Source: Flavicella sediminum (GTDB taxonomy: Bacteria; Bacteroidota; Bacteroidia; Flavobacteriales; Flavobacteriaceae). From it: a DNA stretch of 64,000 nucleotides. The notes beneath the pieces were generated by a model. The model was not told where the DNA came from. It was given only the letters and a program-made list of their open reading frames with translations, and did not search any database. Where the stretch lies: contig NZ_VDET01000002.1 in NCBI RefSeq assembly GCF_006381105.1, forward strand, positions 837,546 through 901,545, in the 5' to 3' direction. A program made the translations under genes and the position numbers. Below are positions 1-9,067 of the stretch, piece by piece; within the stretch, counting starts at the first letter, position 1, and each line of letters begins with the position of its first letter.

Positions 1-625
1 TCGAAGTCTCAATTGATATTTTCGCTAGCTCTTTTGTTATTTTTGGTATCGTAACAAAGGTTCCCCATTGGTCGATTGCTATTTTATTTGTACTTGTCAG
101 CCAAACATTTCGATACACCCCAGAACCCGAATACCAACGACAATTTGGAATGGTGGAATTATCTACCTTAAGAGCAAATGTATTTTCTTTTCCAAAATTC
201 AGAAAAGGTGTCACATCAAAATAAAAGCTTGTATAACCGTCGTGTTGACTGCCTACATAATGGCCATTTACCCATAAAGAAGAATTTTTATATACACCAT
301 CGAATTCAATTTTAAATTCTTTTGCAGCTGCATTCTTGTCTATAAAAATTGATTTTCGATACCAAGCAATTCCTCCTGGCATCCAAGCATTTCTACCGGA
401 ATTTGTTTTTTCTATTTTCCCTTCAATACTCCAATCATGTGGTAAATTTAACACACGCCAATTGGCATCATCAAATTCAACTTTGCTATAATTTACATTG
501 TCTGATAATTCAAACTTCCAATTGGTATTGAAGTTTTTTCTTTCTCTTGGAGCGTTTTGTTGTGCAACCAAAGTAAAGCTCCACATTAAAAAAAGGGATA
601 CTGCGTATAGCGTCGTTTTTAGCAT
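1..625 (-). CDS. GH2 beta-galactosidase-like protein, N-terminal part (cut by left edge)
   Basis: Only the first ~208 codons are in the window; the rest lies beyond position 1. Translation from the ATG at 623-625 gives a Sec signal peptide (MLKTTLYAVSLFLMWSF, cleavage near LVAQQ). It then enters a GH2 sugar-binding jelly-roll domain with the hallmark segments NWKFEL, LPHDWSIEG, PGGIAWYRK and DGVYKNSSLWVNG. These match the N-terminus of the complete GH2 enzyme at 30774-33815. The catalytic domain is not visible, so activity is inferred. GH2 members in algal-polysaccharide loci are mostly exo-beta-galactosidases. It is the last visible minus-strand gene of the locus and is separated by 274 bp from the esterase gene, so it probably has its own promoter. 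Confidence 0.85.
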   Translation of the reverse strand, partial: MLKTTLYAVSLFLMWSFTLVAQQNAPRERKNFNTNWKFELSDNVNYSKVEFDDANWRVLNLPHDWSIEGKIEKTNSGRNAWMPGGIAWYRKSIFIDKNAAAKEFKIEFDGVYKNSSLWVNGHYVGSQHDGYTSFYFDVTPFLNFGKENTFALKVDNSTIPNCRWYSGSGVYRNVWLTSTNKIAIDQWGTFVTIPKITKELAKISIETS

Positions 626-899
626 GAATTCAATTTTTTGTTCCTTGCAAACATCTCGTAATTTAAACGAAAGCGTGTCTCTACCAGTTAATTTAAGGTA
701 CCAATGCATACAATTGAACCAATTTTATTCTAAAATGTTGCTTGTTCTTTTTAATTCAACAATAAGTGCTAACATTCATAAATTTAGACACAACTGACAT
801 TAAGACAACTAATCCATTTTTTTTGAATTAATTTTTTCTATCAAAATCATTCACCGCCCACTTACTATTTACTGTATAAATGAATTTCGTCAATAAAAA
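626..899. other. intergenic gap upstream of the left-edge GH2 gene
   Basis: AT-rich spacer between the esterase stop and the left-edge GH2 start. It should hold the GH2 promoter. I see no convincing terminator hairpin and no clear TAnnTTTG element. Short open frames here have no coding character. Confidence 0.4.
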
Positions 900-2174
900 T
901 TACTCAGAGATCAAATCCTGAAACCATTTTCTTAATTTCAACGTAGATGGTCGATCGTCTAAAAACATATCACAAGCATGTGCTTGCAAACCAGAATTTA
1001 CAAAGGTGGTTTTTACATTTGTATTTTTTAGCATCTTTTTAGGCTCTTCATTTTTTGTATTGTCGGTTTGAAAGAAGGATTTCCCTTGGAAGTTTTTCAA
1101 TCTTTTTATGGCATCTTCCATTTTTGCTCCACCCCATCCATCACCATCGTAATGTTGACAAGCATGAATTCCTTTCCATAAGGAAGCTATTTCTTTAGTT
1201 CGCAATCCTATAAATCCGCAAGCAATAGCTCCTCTAGAAAAACCTGTGATGACCAAATTATTTGCATCAGCACCAAAATTCTGAATCACATCCTTTACCA
1301 TTTTTACGGTGTAATCTGCAGTATCCTCCGGATTTCCCCAACCGCTTTCCGCAATTTTTTGTGTCTTATAATTTACAAAAGGCATGCTCAACCAAATAGC
1401 GTCTTCACCTTTGGTCATTCCATACCCTATAACACATTGCTCGGGTCTTCCTGTAGAATAACATTTTTCGGTATAAAAGATATTCCCTGGAAACTCTACT
1501 ATAACCGGATATTTTTTATTGGGATTCCAATTTTTCGGTAAATACAAAACTGCATATAAATCGGAAGGTTCCGTGTTTTTTAATTTGTACAAAACTCGCT
1601 TGCCTGCTTTCGGAGTTTCCAAAGTCATGTCTGGTACTAAAAGACGCTCTTTTGGCACTTTCCATTTGGATGTTTTCCCTAAGCCTACAATACTTTCTAA
1701 AGTAAAAGAAACTTCTTTCTGAGCTTTTACGGTAAGTATTCGAAGTTCTTGAATATTCTCCGGATCTAATTTGTGGGTACCGTCAGGAAAGGTAGCTCTT
1801 AAATCACATACGCTTGTTTTTCTTTCTCCTGGTTTTAGTTGAATTGTTTTACCTACAGCATTCCAACCCTTAGTTCCCACCACCCAAAACATAATTTCTA
1901 CCGGACTATTTCCTGTGTTTTTAAATGTCGCTTCAATTTCTTTGGTAGTCGATAAGTCCCAACCTTTGGAAGGTTTTAAAATAGAAATAGCCTTATATTT
2001 CGTTCCTTTATCTTCTGGTATAATTTTTAATTGATACCCTATTCCTTTCTTAAATTGCACCGCTAATTCTGTTGAATTAGAAAAAATGGGCTTTTTTAAA
2101 AAATCAATTTCTTGAGCATAGCTTAGAGTGCTCAAAAGAATAAAAAAAAGGAATAGACTTCGCATCATTGCCAT
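900..2174 (-). CDS. secreted alpha/beta-hydrolase (putative carbohydrate esterase)
   Basis: A 424-residue exported protein with a signal peptide (SLFLFFILLSTLSYAQ). Residues ~25-170 look like a beta-sandwich, CBM-like domain. From ~190 an alpha/beta-hydrolase fold follows, with the nucleophile elbow GFSRG (Ser313) and a likely catalytic His in QAHACD (His399); the acid residue is not assigned. The layout resembles PHB-depolymerase/feruloyl-esterase-like secreted esterases. In this setting it could remove acyl (for example acetyl) groups from a galactan, but no substrate can be read from the sequence. It lies 32 bp after the GH2 gene at 2207-4567 and probably shares its transcript. Start: ATG at 2172-2174; the third or fourth codon is also Met. 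Confidence 0.7.
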   Translation of the reverse strand: MAMMRSLFLFFILLSTLSYAQEIDFLKKPIFSNSTELAVQFKKGIGYQLKIIPEDKGTKYKAISILKPSKGWDLSTTKEIEATFKNTGNSPVEIMFWVVGTKGWNAVGKTIQLKPGERKTSVCDLRATFPDGTHKLDPENIQELRILTVKAQKEVSFTLESIVGLGKTSKWKVPKERLLVPDMTLETPKAGKRVLYKLKNTEPSDLYAVLYLPKNWNPNKKYPVIVEFPGNIFYTEKCYSTGRPEQCVIGYGMTKGEDAIWLSMPFVNYKTQKIAESGWGNPEDTADYTVKMVKDVIQNFGADANNLVITGFSRGAIACGFIGLRTKEIASLWKGIHACQHYDGDGWGGAKMEDAIKRLKNFQGKSFFQTDNTKNEEPKKMLKNTNVKTTFVNSGLQAHACDMFLDDRPSTLKLRKWFQDLISE

Positions 2175-2206
2175 TTAATTGAAAGAAACCAAAGCTATTT
2201 AATTAT

Positions 2207-4567
2207 TTATTCTTGAACAATGAATGAATACCTTGTTGAAAAAGCTTTAGATTTTACTTGAATCGTAGCTTTTTTGGCTGAATCTCCAATTCGAACTAAG
2301 GCTGTCGCAATTCCTGCTTCTGCTTTCACTCCATCTACATTCATAAGTTCAAGGTCGCCATCAATTGCTAGTTCCAAAGCTTCTGAAAAATCAGGAACAA
2401 CGGTTCCATTCTCATCAATAGCAGCAATGTATACGAATACGACATCATTGACACCCGCTTGAGGTTTTTTTCCACTTTCATCTACCCACACTTTAAGTCC
2501 GGTTACTTTTTTTGGTGTATGTACTGTAGATTCCGCAACCGCTTTTCCTTTTATATACCCCACCGCTTTTAAAGTCCCTGCTTGAAAACTCTTCATTTTA
2601 AATGTAAATGGTGGATGGACTAAATTTGTAGAATTTTTATCTCGATCTGGAATTTGAGTACTTACTAATTTATCGTTTAGAAATAATTTTACTTCCTCAC
2701 AATTGCTAAAAACTTTGAGTTCTAATGGTGATTTTTCATTCCAATAACTCGCAATTGACAAAACAATTTCATCCTCCACATCTTTTTGACTTTTGTAAAA
2801 ATAGTATCCAAACTTTGGCAGTCTAAAAATATCCATCAAGCCAGATTCTTCTAGCTCGTCATGGTAACCTCTGTTGTAATCATACATTACCCAATAGCTA
2901 TCAGAATAGGCTTTTGTATTAAAGTTATCGTTGTGTGATTCTTGAACATTGTAGGCCTGTCTTAGCAACCTTTCCTCTCCATAAGCACGTGCTTGTCGAC
3001 TACTATATTCATCACGTAAATTATTAGGAAGTTGGTCTTGGTTCAGTCCTGCATTTTTTGAATAATATTCCCAATCACCATATTCTGAAACCGAGTAAGG
3101 TTGGTTTTCTTTTAAAGCATGAGGGTGCATAATTCTATGCTGACGTGCTTGTAAATAAATATCATAAACATCGTCCATCCAACCACAGGAGTATACATTA
3201 TCTCCCGGATATTCAGCATGCACAATTTTATCCAACTCTTCCATAAAGAAAACGGGCATTTGTGTTTCATTTAAAGAAACTTCCCAAGCCAAAACAGAAG
3301 GTCTATTCCTATCTCTACGAATTAATTCTGTAGCAGAAGTATAACAGTACTCTCTAAACAAATCATTGTCTAGATAATATTGCCAGCCCATAATGGCGTC
3401 AATAACGACAATTCCCAATTCATCACAAGCATCCATAAAAGCAGGAGATTGTGGGTAATGTGACAAACGGATATAATCAAATCCACCGTCTTTTATTTTT
3501 TTAGCATCTCTATATTGTGCATTATCAGAAAGTGCATAGCCTACAAAAGGATATTCTTGATGACGATTGACACCTCGTAAAAATGTTTTTTCTCCATTGA
3601 TGAATAAATCGTTTCCTTGGAAGGTAAATTCTCGAATTCCAATTTTATTTACCAGCTTGTCTACTTCTTTTTCATCGACAAAAACAGTCGTCACCAATTC
3701 GTACAAATTCGGATTTTTTGGTGACCATAAATTTGTTTTATTTACAGAAATTTCAGCAATAAGTTCTAAATCCTTTCCTTCTTCTAAATTAACTTTTGCA
3801 GATTTTTCTTTGGCTACCAATTTTCCTTTAAAAAACAAGGCATTTTCTAACACAATATTTCCTTGTGTTTTCCCATCATTGGCAATTTGTGTTTTTATTT
3901 TGACAAGAGATTTTTCTTTTGAAACTTTTGGATAAGTAACAAAAACGCCCCCACCTGCAACTTTATTTGCTAAAATAGGATGCGTAATATGTACGGCATC
4001 TTTAATAGTTAAGGAAGCATTTCTATACAAACCTCCATACATGTTAAAGTCCAATCTCTTTAAAGGTTTTGGCCCCGTAATTGGATTATCTCTGTTATCC
4101 AAACGAATAGCAATTACGTTTTCTTTTCCCTTTCTTAGATACTTTGTCAAATCCACTACCACTGGCAAATACCCTCCTTGATGAACTTTGACCAAAGTTT
4201 CATTCACCCAAATTTTAGAATGATTCATCGCTGCCTCCAATTCAAAGATAATTTTTTTGGTTTCTTTGAATTCTGGAACGCTAAAGGTTTTTCGATACCA
4301 ACAGATTCCTTGCCACTGATTGTTAACAACCAGAGGCTCTATATTGGCTGTATGAGGAAGACTCACATCTTTCCAAGAAGTATCTTGAAAATCATTTTTT
4401 ATAAAAGATTCATCCACAACTTCGGAGTCAAGTAATTTTTTAAACTTCCATCCTGAATTGATTTTAATTTTCCCTGTTTCATTGTTGTTACATGCTTGTA
4501 AACCCAACAAAAAAACTAAAATTAAAAAGCTTCTAAACCCAATAAATATCTTCCTATACATCGTCAT
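2207..4567 (-). CDS. GH2 family glycoside hydrolase, lipoprotein
   Basis: A 786-residue lipoprotein: signal peptide with lipobox LGLQAC (Cys26), so it is probably membrane-anchored. Domain order is typical of GH2: sugar-binding jelly roll (LPHTAN, ICWYRKTF), immunoglobulin-like domain, TIM barrel, and C-terminal beta domains. The presumed acid/base Glu lies in SLNETQ (about residue 434), following DRNRPSVLAWE. The nucleophile is probably the Glu of SVSEYGDW (about residue 496). The family contains beta-galactosidases, beta-glucuronidases and others; sulfated-galactan context favours an exo-beta-galactosidase. It starts 2 bp from the sulfatase at 4570-6087, so the two are co-transcribed and presumably act in sequence, desulfation then hydrolysis. 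Confidence 0.85.
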   Translation of the reverse strand: MTMYRKIFIGFRSFLILVFLLGLQACNNNETGKIKINSGWKFKKLLDSEVVDESFIKNDFQDTSWKDVSLPHTANIEPLVVNNQWQGICWYRKTFSVPEFKETKKIIFELEAAMNHSKIWVNETLVKVHQGGYLPVVVDLTKYLRKGKENVIAIRLDNRDNPITGPKPLKRLDFNMYGGLYRNASLTIKDAVHITHPILANKVAGGGVFVTYPKVSKEKSLVKIKTQIANDGKTQGNIVLENALFFKGKLVAKEKSAKVNLEEGKDLELIAEISVNKTNLWSPKNPNLYELVTTVFVDEKEVDKLVNKIGIREFTFQGNDLFINGEKTFLRGVNRHQEYPFVGYALSDNAQYRDAKKIKDGGFDYIRLSHYPQSPAFMDACDELGIVVIDAIMGWQYYLDNDLFREYCYTSATELIRRDRNRPSVLAWEVSLNETQMPVFFMEELDKIVHAEYPGDNVYSCGWMDDVYDIYLQARQHRIMHPHALKENQPYSVSEYGDWEYYSKNAGLNQDQLPNNLRDEYSSRQARAYGEERLLRQAYNVQESHNDNFNTKAYSDSYWVMYDYNRGYHDELEESGLMDIFRLPKFGYYFYKSQKDVEDEIVLSIASYWNEKSPLELKVFSNCEEVKLFLNDKLVSTQIPDRDKNSTNLVHPPFTFKMKSFQAGTLKAVGYIKGKAVAESTVHTPKKVTGLKVWVDESGKKPQAGVNDVVFVYIAAIDENGTVVPDFSEALELAIDGDLELMNVDGVKAEAGIATALVRIGDSAKKATIQVKSKAFSTRYSFIVQE

Positions 4568-4569
4568 TT

Positions 4570-6087
4570 TTATTTTTTCTTTTTAGAATTCTTTGTTGCT
4601 TTTTTCCACAAACCTGTAATTCGTTTATAACCAATTTCTTCTCCTTCTTGCATTTTTTTATAGTCTTTAGGCATTGTTTCTTGCAACCATTTTACCACAG
4701 CTGGACCTGTCATAATAGTAGGCTCAAAAACATCGCTTACAGGAACTATTTCTTTATCAAACACAGCTATTTCTTTACGCATTTTTTCTAACACATCTGT
4801 ATATTCTGGATTTGTTGCTAGATTATGTAATTGCTGTGGATCATTTTTCATATGGTACAATTCCTCCTTCGGTTTTGTCGGTTCAAAGAAAGGTTTTTGG
4901 TTTTCGTTTAATTTCCCTTCTTTGTACAATTGACGCATGACATGAACCGCTGGTCTGTAAAACTCCAAATAAGCTTGATGCGCATCGTACGCTAATTCTG
5001 GCTTGTCATTTCGGATATATGACCATTCTCCTGAAGTAATGGATCTAGAATCCTCCATAATTTCATCCCACAAATCACGAGCACCATACACATATTTACG
5101 ATCAAAACCTTTATCAAAAATGGCTTTTCCTGTCATGTACGAAGGCACTTCTATTCCTGCCGCATCAATTATCGTAGCGGTAATATCTGTTGAAGCAACC
5201 ACTTTATCACTTACTTGTCCGGCTTTTATTCCTTTTGGATAATGCATGATAAATGGAATTCTTAGTCCTGGATCTTGTAAATATCCTTTTCCTCTAATAT
5301 TACAACGACCGTTATCTCCAATAAAAATGACAATGGTATTATCCGCCATTCCTTTTTCTTCCAATTCTTTGAAAATCATTCCTACTTCGTCATCCATATA
5401 TTCAACCTGATCTAAATACTTCGCCCAATCCAAACGGATAGCGGGATGATCTGCCATATACTCAGGCAAGGTTAACGTTTTTGGGTTTACAGGGTGCTTT
5501 GATTTCTCTCTAATTTCTGTCCACCAAGGACCTCTATGCGTTACTTTTAACTGAATTTGTGCAAAGAAAGGTTCGTCGGCTTTGGTAAAGGTATTTGTCT
5601 TGTCAAAAAGCCCAAAATTCTCTTTCCCATCCCAAGGACCTAGAGGTGTATGTCTAAAATTGACATCAATTTTTTGACCATAGGTATATACTTTTTCATG
5701 TCCTAAAATTGTTGTGTACCCTGCGTCTCTTAACAATTTTGTAAAAGGTTTGAATTGCGCATCTAAAGGTACATTTCTATTACTTCTATGATGATGCGAA
5801 TTGGTTTTTACTTGGTGCGTACCCACCATCATAGAAGATCGGCTTGGAGAACAAATAGGATTGGTCACAAATGCATTGTTAAATCTTATTCCTTCCGCTG
5901 CCATTTTATTTAAATGTGGTGTTTTCACATTTGGCATACCGTAGCACTCTAAATCGGTACTCATATCTTCTGCCATTAACCAAATAATATTCGGTTTTTT
6001 AGGAGCTTCTTTTTTACTTTCTTGCGACTTGCTTCCACAGCTAATCAGCGTTAAGACTACGGTAACTATACTTATATAATTTTTCAT
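4570..6087 (-). CDS. S1 family sulfatase (heparan N-sulfatase-like subgroup), lipoprotein
   Basis: A 505-residue formylglycine sulfatase. A signal peptide ends in lipobox LISC (Cys17). The catalytic motif is C79-SPSR, which needs conversion of Cys79 to formylglycine by a maturation enzyme not present in this window. N-terminal metal ligands sit in MAEDMS, with later metal site FIGDNGR. The stretch after the motif (GTHQVKTNSHHHR) and the C-terminal DPQQLHNLA are like S1_8 enzymes; that subfamily call is from memory of the motif. It probably removes a sulfate ester from galactan oligosaccharides in the periplasm or at the surface. First of a tight group with the GH2 and esterase genes, and 14 bp after the sulfatase at 6102-7496. 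Confidence 0.88.
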   Translation of the reverse strand: MKNYISIVTVVLTLISCGSKSQESKKEAPKKPNIIWLMAEDMSTDLECYGMPNVKTPHLNKMAAEGIRFNNAFVTNPICSPSRSSMMVGTHQVKTNSHHHRSNRNVPLDAQFKPFTKLLRDAGYTTILGHEKVYTYGQKIDVNFRHTPLGPWDGKENFGLFDKTNTFTKADEPFFAQIQLKVTHRGPWWTEIREKSKHPVNPKTLTLPEYMADHPAIRLDWAKYLDQVEYMDDEVGMIFKELEEKGMADNTIVIFIGDNGRCNIRGKGYLQDPGLRIPFIMHYPKGIKAGQVSDKVVASTDITATIIDAAGIEVPSYMTGKAIFDKGFDRKYVYGARDLWDEIMEDSRSITSGEWSYIRNDKPELAYDAHQAYLEFYRPAVHVMRQLYKEGKLNENQKPFFEPTKPKEELYHMKNDPQQLHNLATNPEYTDVLEKMRKEIAVFDKEIVPVSDVFEPTIMTGPAVVKWLQETMPKDYKKMQEGEEIGYKRITGLWKKATKNSKKKK

Positions 6088-6101
6088 ACTTACTTTTTAT
6101 T

Positions 6102-7496
6102 TCATTTGAAAACACCTCCTGAAAATGGGAAATGAGGATTTTTCACACTTTCTCTTTTTAAAATTTCATTTGCTTTTTTCACCAACTCAGGATGCGTATC
6201 TGCAACATCATTTGTTTCAAACAAATCTTTTTCCAAATCGTACAGTTCAGTTCTGTATGTATCTCCATAACGCACCGCTTTCCATTTCCCCATTCTTGCT
6301 GCCTGTCGGAAACCTTTAACTGAGGGTCCTTCTTGAATTTCCCAATACAAAAAATCATGTTTCTTTTGAGGCTTTCCTAGCAGTTCTGGCAAAATTGAAA
6401 TTCCATCTGTGCTATCAGGTGCTTTTGTTTCAGCTAGCTCTGCCAAAGTTGGCATGATATCGTAAAAAGCGGCTTGCAAATTTGTAGTTGTTCCTTCTTT
6501 TATTTTCCCTTGCCAGTAAGCAATCAATGGAACTCTAACACCACCTTCATACACATCACGCTTATATCCTTTTAAGCCTCCAGAACTTTTGAAAAACTGA
6601 TAACTATGGTGATTCTCATTGGTAGGACCATTATCGCTAGAAATTAAAATTAAGGTATTTTCTAACTCCCCGTTTTCTTCTAATTTGGTAAACATTCTTT
6701 TAATCTGATCATCCAACATCGTAATTCGTGCGGCATGACGTCTTTCAATTTCGGGCCATTCTTCTAGCTTATCAGCATACAAATCATTTTTACTTAAAAA
6801 GAATTCATGTGCATGTGGAGTTCTATAAGACATGTATAAAAAGAAAGGTTTTTTATCATCCTTTTTATCAAGATAATCCAAGGCAAAATTGGTTCTAAAT
6901 TCATCCAAACATTTATAATTATTGTAATTATAAAAAATAGAATCTTGATTGTTATTTACCCAGTGTACTCTTTCGTCAATTTCTTTTCCGTTTTTATCTT
7001 CTCCCCATTGTTCTTGCACTGCGTAATCAAATCCACGACCTTTGGCCCAAGTAGACACATCTTCTGGCACACCTAAATGCCATTTTCCAATCATGGCCGT
7101 TTGGTAACCCGCACCTTGTAGCACTTCCCCAATGGTTGTTTCTGATTTCTTAAGAGGAACTCGATCCCAAGAATTATGTATAGTCCCTTTATTTCCACGA
7201 ATAGTTACATGTCCGGTATGCAAACCTGTCATTAATACAGCTCGTGACGGAGAACAAACCGAAGTTCCCGCATAAAAATCTGTAAATCGCAATCCTTTTG
7301 AAGCTATCTCATCCAAAAACGGCGTTTTAATAACTTTTTGTCCGTAAGAACCTAATTCACCATAGCCCAAATCATCTGCCAATAAGATGATAATATTGGG
7401 TCTGTCTAATGTTTTTTTTGAAGAAGGCTTAGCTGTTTCTTTATTTCCACAAGCCAATAAGCAAATAACGGCAAGTCCTAAAATAAGTTGTTTCAT
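6102..7496 (-). CDS. S1 family arylsulfatase-like sulfatase, lipoprotein
   Basis: Start chosen at the ATG at 7494-7496 (MKQLILGLAVICLLAC), giving 464 residues with a lipobox at Cys16. A longer frame reaching 7571 would overlap the neighbouring sulfatase and add a basic, non-signal leader, so it is rejected. The catalytic motif is C81-SPSR with the extended signature AVLMTGLHTGH. Metal-binding segments are LLADDLGYG near the N-terminus and ISSDNGP in the middle. The HTGHVTIRGN segment is shared with the sulfatase at 33831-35288, so these two are close paralogues and may act on related sulfate positions. The C-terminal DLEKDLFETNDVA is typical of the family. Co-directional with flanking sulfatases at 14-23 bp spacing. 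Confidence 0.88.
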   Translation of the reverse strand: MKQLILGLAVICLLACGNKETAKPSSKKTLDRPNIIILLADDLGYGELGSYGQKVIKTPFLDEIASKGLRFTDFYAGTSVCSPSRAVLMTGLHTGHVTIRGNKGTIHNSWDRVPLKKSETTIGEVLQGAGYQTAMIGKWHLGVPEDVSTWAKGRGFDYAVQEQWGEDKNGKEIDERVHWVNNNQDSIFYNYNNYKCLDEFRTNFALDYLDKKDDKKPFFLYMSYRTPHAHEFFLSKNDLYADKLEEWPEIERRHAARITMLDDQIKRMFTKLEENGELENTLILISSDNGPTNENHHSYQFFKSSGGLKGYKRDVYEGGVRVPLIAYWQGKIKEGTTTNLQAAFYDIMPTLAELAETKAPDSTDGISILPELLGKPQKKHDFLYWEIQEGPSVKGFRQAARMGKWKAVRYGDTYRTELYDLEKDLFETNDVADTHPELVKKANEILKRESVKNPHFPFSGGVFK

Positions 7497-7519
7497 TTCA
7501 ATTCTTTTATTATGTTGTT

Positions 7520-8872
7520 TTATAAGTTTAGTTGATGAGGACCGTAAGCAGGTACAGCTTCTTTTTCCCATTTTTCCAGATCTTTCTTTAATTTGTTTTC
7601 GACTTTCAATCCCGTTCCAATCAAATTATTCGTTTCGCTTCTATCTTTTACAACATTGTACAATTCATATTTTCCTGAATGGTATTTTATTATTTTAAAA
7701 TCGCCAGAAACAATAGAACAATATTGATCTTCGTAACTTCTAAATCCGAATAAATTTCTTTCCTTGATTTCTTTTCCTTTTAAAAGAGGCAGCAAACTAA
7801 CTCCTTGAATTTGTTTGTCTGTGCATTTTTTACCTGAAGCAATTTCAACAAGGGTTGGAAAAACATCTACCGATTGCACAGGTGTATGACAAACTGTGTT
7901 TGCTTTTGTTACACCAGGATAGTAAATCATAAAAGGCACTCTTGCGCCACCTTCAGCCAAAGTATCTCCTCCTTTTTTACCCCCTCTTAAGGGTGCATTG
8001 GTATAGGCTCCTCCTTGATCTGAAATTACAATAATTACGGTATTATCTGCAATTCCTTTTTCTTCTAAAGCTTTTCGAACACGGCCCACAGATTCGTCCA
8101 TAGCTTCTACCATGGCGTGATGATCTGCATATTTGCCTTCAATTCCTTTGGCATGGTACTTTTTCAACAAATCTTTTCTTCCAACAGAAGGACCATGAAC
8201 AGAATAGTACCAAAACGTTAACATAAAAGGATCTTTTTTATCGTAACCACTGATAAAATCAACAGCTCCATCCGTTAATACATCGGTTAGGTAATCTCCT
8301 TTTTTGTAATTTTTCAAGAAACCATTTGGATCTCCCCCTTTGAAAAACGGAAAGTAGTAACTCTTTGGGTGTCCGTGATCTGTAACACCAAACTCTTCAT
8401 CAAAACCTTGATCTTTTGGATATCTTCCTTTATGACCTAAATGCCATTTTCCAATAAAATAATTGTAATAACCAAATTCTTTTAATTTTTCAGCATAGGT
8501 AACTTCTTCCAAAGGAAGGTAATTAAGTGAAGGCATTTGTACCGGATCTGAAGGCCAAAGTCCATATTTAGCATCTGGTTTTTTAGGATCTAAATGAATA
8601 TGACGTACCATTTGTAAACGAACAGCCTCCTTACCCGTCAACAAAGACAATCTACTAGGACTGCAAGTTGGTGTAGGAATATACGCCCTTTCAAAATCCA
8701 AACTTTCCGTTTTTAACTGGTCTAAATTTGGTGTTTGAAAACTATCATTTCTATAACCTATGTCAGACCAACCATAGTCATCCACAAATAACAATACAAT
8801 ATTTGGCTTGTCTTGAGCGTAAGTTGTAAAGGCCGTAAAAGCTACAATCGCTACTACTAAAATTCTTTTCAT
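7520..8872 (-). CDS. S1 family sulfatase, secreted
   Basis: A 450-residue sulfatase with a Sec signal peptide (MKRILVVAIVAFTAFTTYAQ) and no lipobox. It is therefore probably soluble, unlike its two downstream neighbours. Catalytic motif C70-SPSR followed by LSLLTGKEAVRLQ; metal ligands in LFVDDYGWSD and VISDQGG. The YELYNVVKDRSETNNL segment is the usual C-terminal sulfatase subdomain. It is the first gene after a 195-bp gap, so a promoter driving the 8872-to-900 gene group probably lies in that gap, where an 8-bp inverted repeat is visible (8946-8985). The S1 subfamily is not assigned. Confidence 0.88.
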   Translation of the reverse strand: MKRILVVAIVAFTAFTTYAQDKPNIVLLFVDDYGWSDIGYRNDSFQTPNLDQLKTESLDFERAYIPTPTCSPSRLSLLTGKEAVRLQMVRHIHLDPKKPDAKYGLWPSDPVQMPSLNYLPLEEVTYAEKLKEFGYYNYFIGKWHLGHKGRYPKDQGFDEEFGVTDHGHPKSYYFPFFKGGDPNGFLKNYKKGDYLTDVLTDGAVDFISGYDKKDPFMLTFWYYSVHGPSVGRKDLLKKYHAKGIEGKYADHHAMVEAMDESVGRVRKALEEKGIADNTVIIVISDQGGAYTNAPLRGGKKGGDTLAEGGARVPFMIYYPGVTKANTVCHTPVQSVDVFPTLVEIASGKKCTDKQIQGVSLLPLLKGKEIKERNLFGFRSYEDQYCSIVSGDFKIIKYHSGKYELYNVVKDRSETNNLIGTGLKVENKLKKDLEKWEKEAVPAYGPHQLNL

Positions 8873-8945
8873 TTCGTGCTAATTCATTTATGAGCTACGA
8901 AGTAAAAGAAAAACAAATACAAGTATGTCCTTATAAGTTTAATTA

Positions 8946-8985
8946 ATGTACTTTTTAGTAAAATCGAAATAATTGCGAAGTACAT
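8946..8985 (-). promoter_or_regulatory. inverted repeat upstream of the three-sulfatase operon (possible operator)
   Basis: The arms ATGTACTT (8946-8953) and AAGTACAT (8978-8985) form a perfect 8-bp inverted repeat with a 24-bp spacer. It is centred about 95 bp upstream of the sulfatase start at 8872. The position suits an activator site, and the arms contain no long T-run, so a terminator is less likely. Function is inferred only from position and symmetry. Confidence 0.3.
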
Positions 8986-9067
8986 AAAGGCATATTTTTA
9001 AACGAATTAGCCTTCCTTAAAACTAAACATTATATAAACGTCCCTTAGGTACTCCTTTTAAAACGAA

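Noticed and set aside
7497-7571. Upstream extension of the 6102-7496 sulfatase
   Set aside because: It overlaps the neighbouring sulfatase and would put a basic segment before the signal peptide; the internal ATG gives a proper lipoprotein signal.
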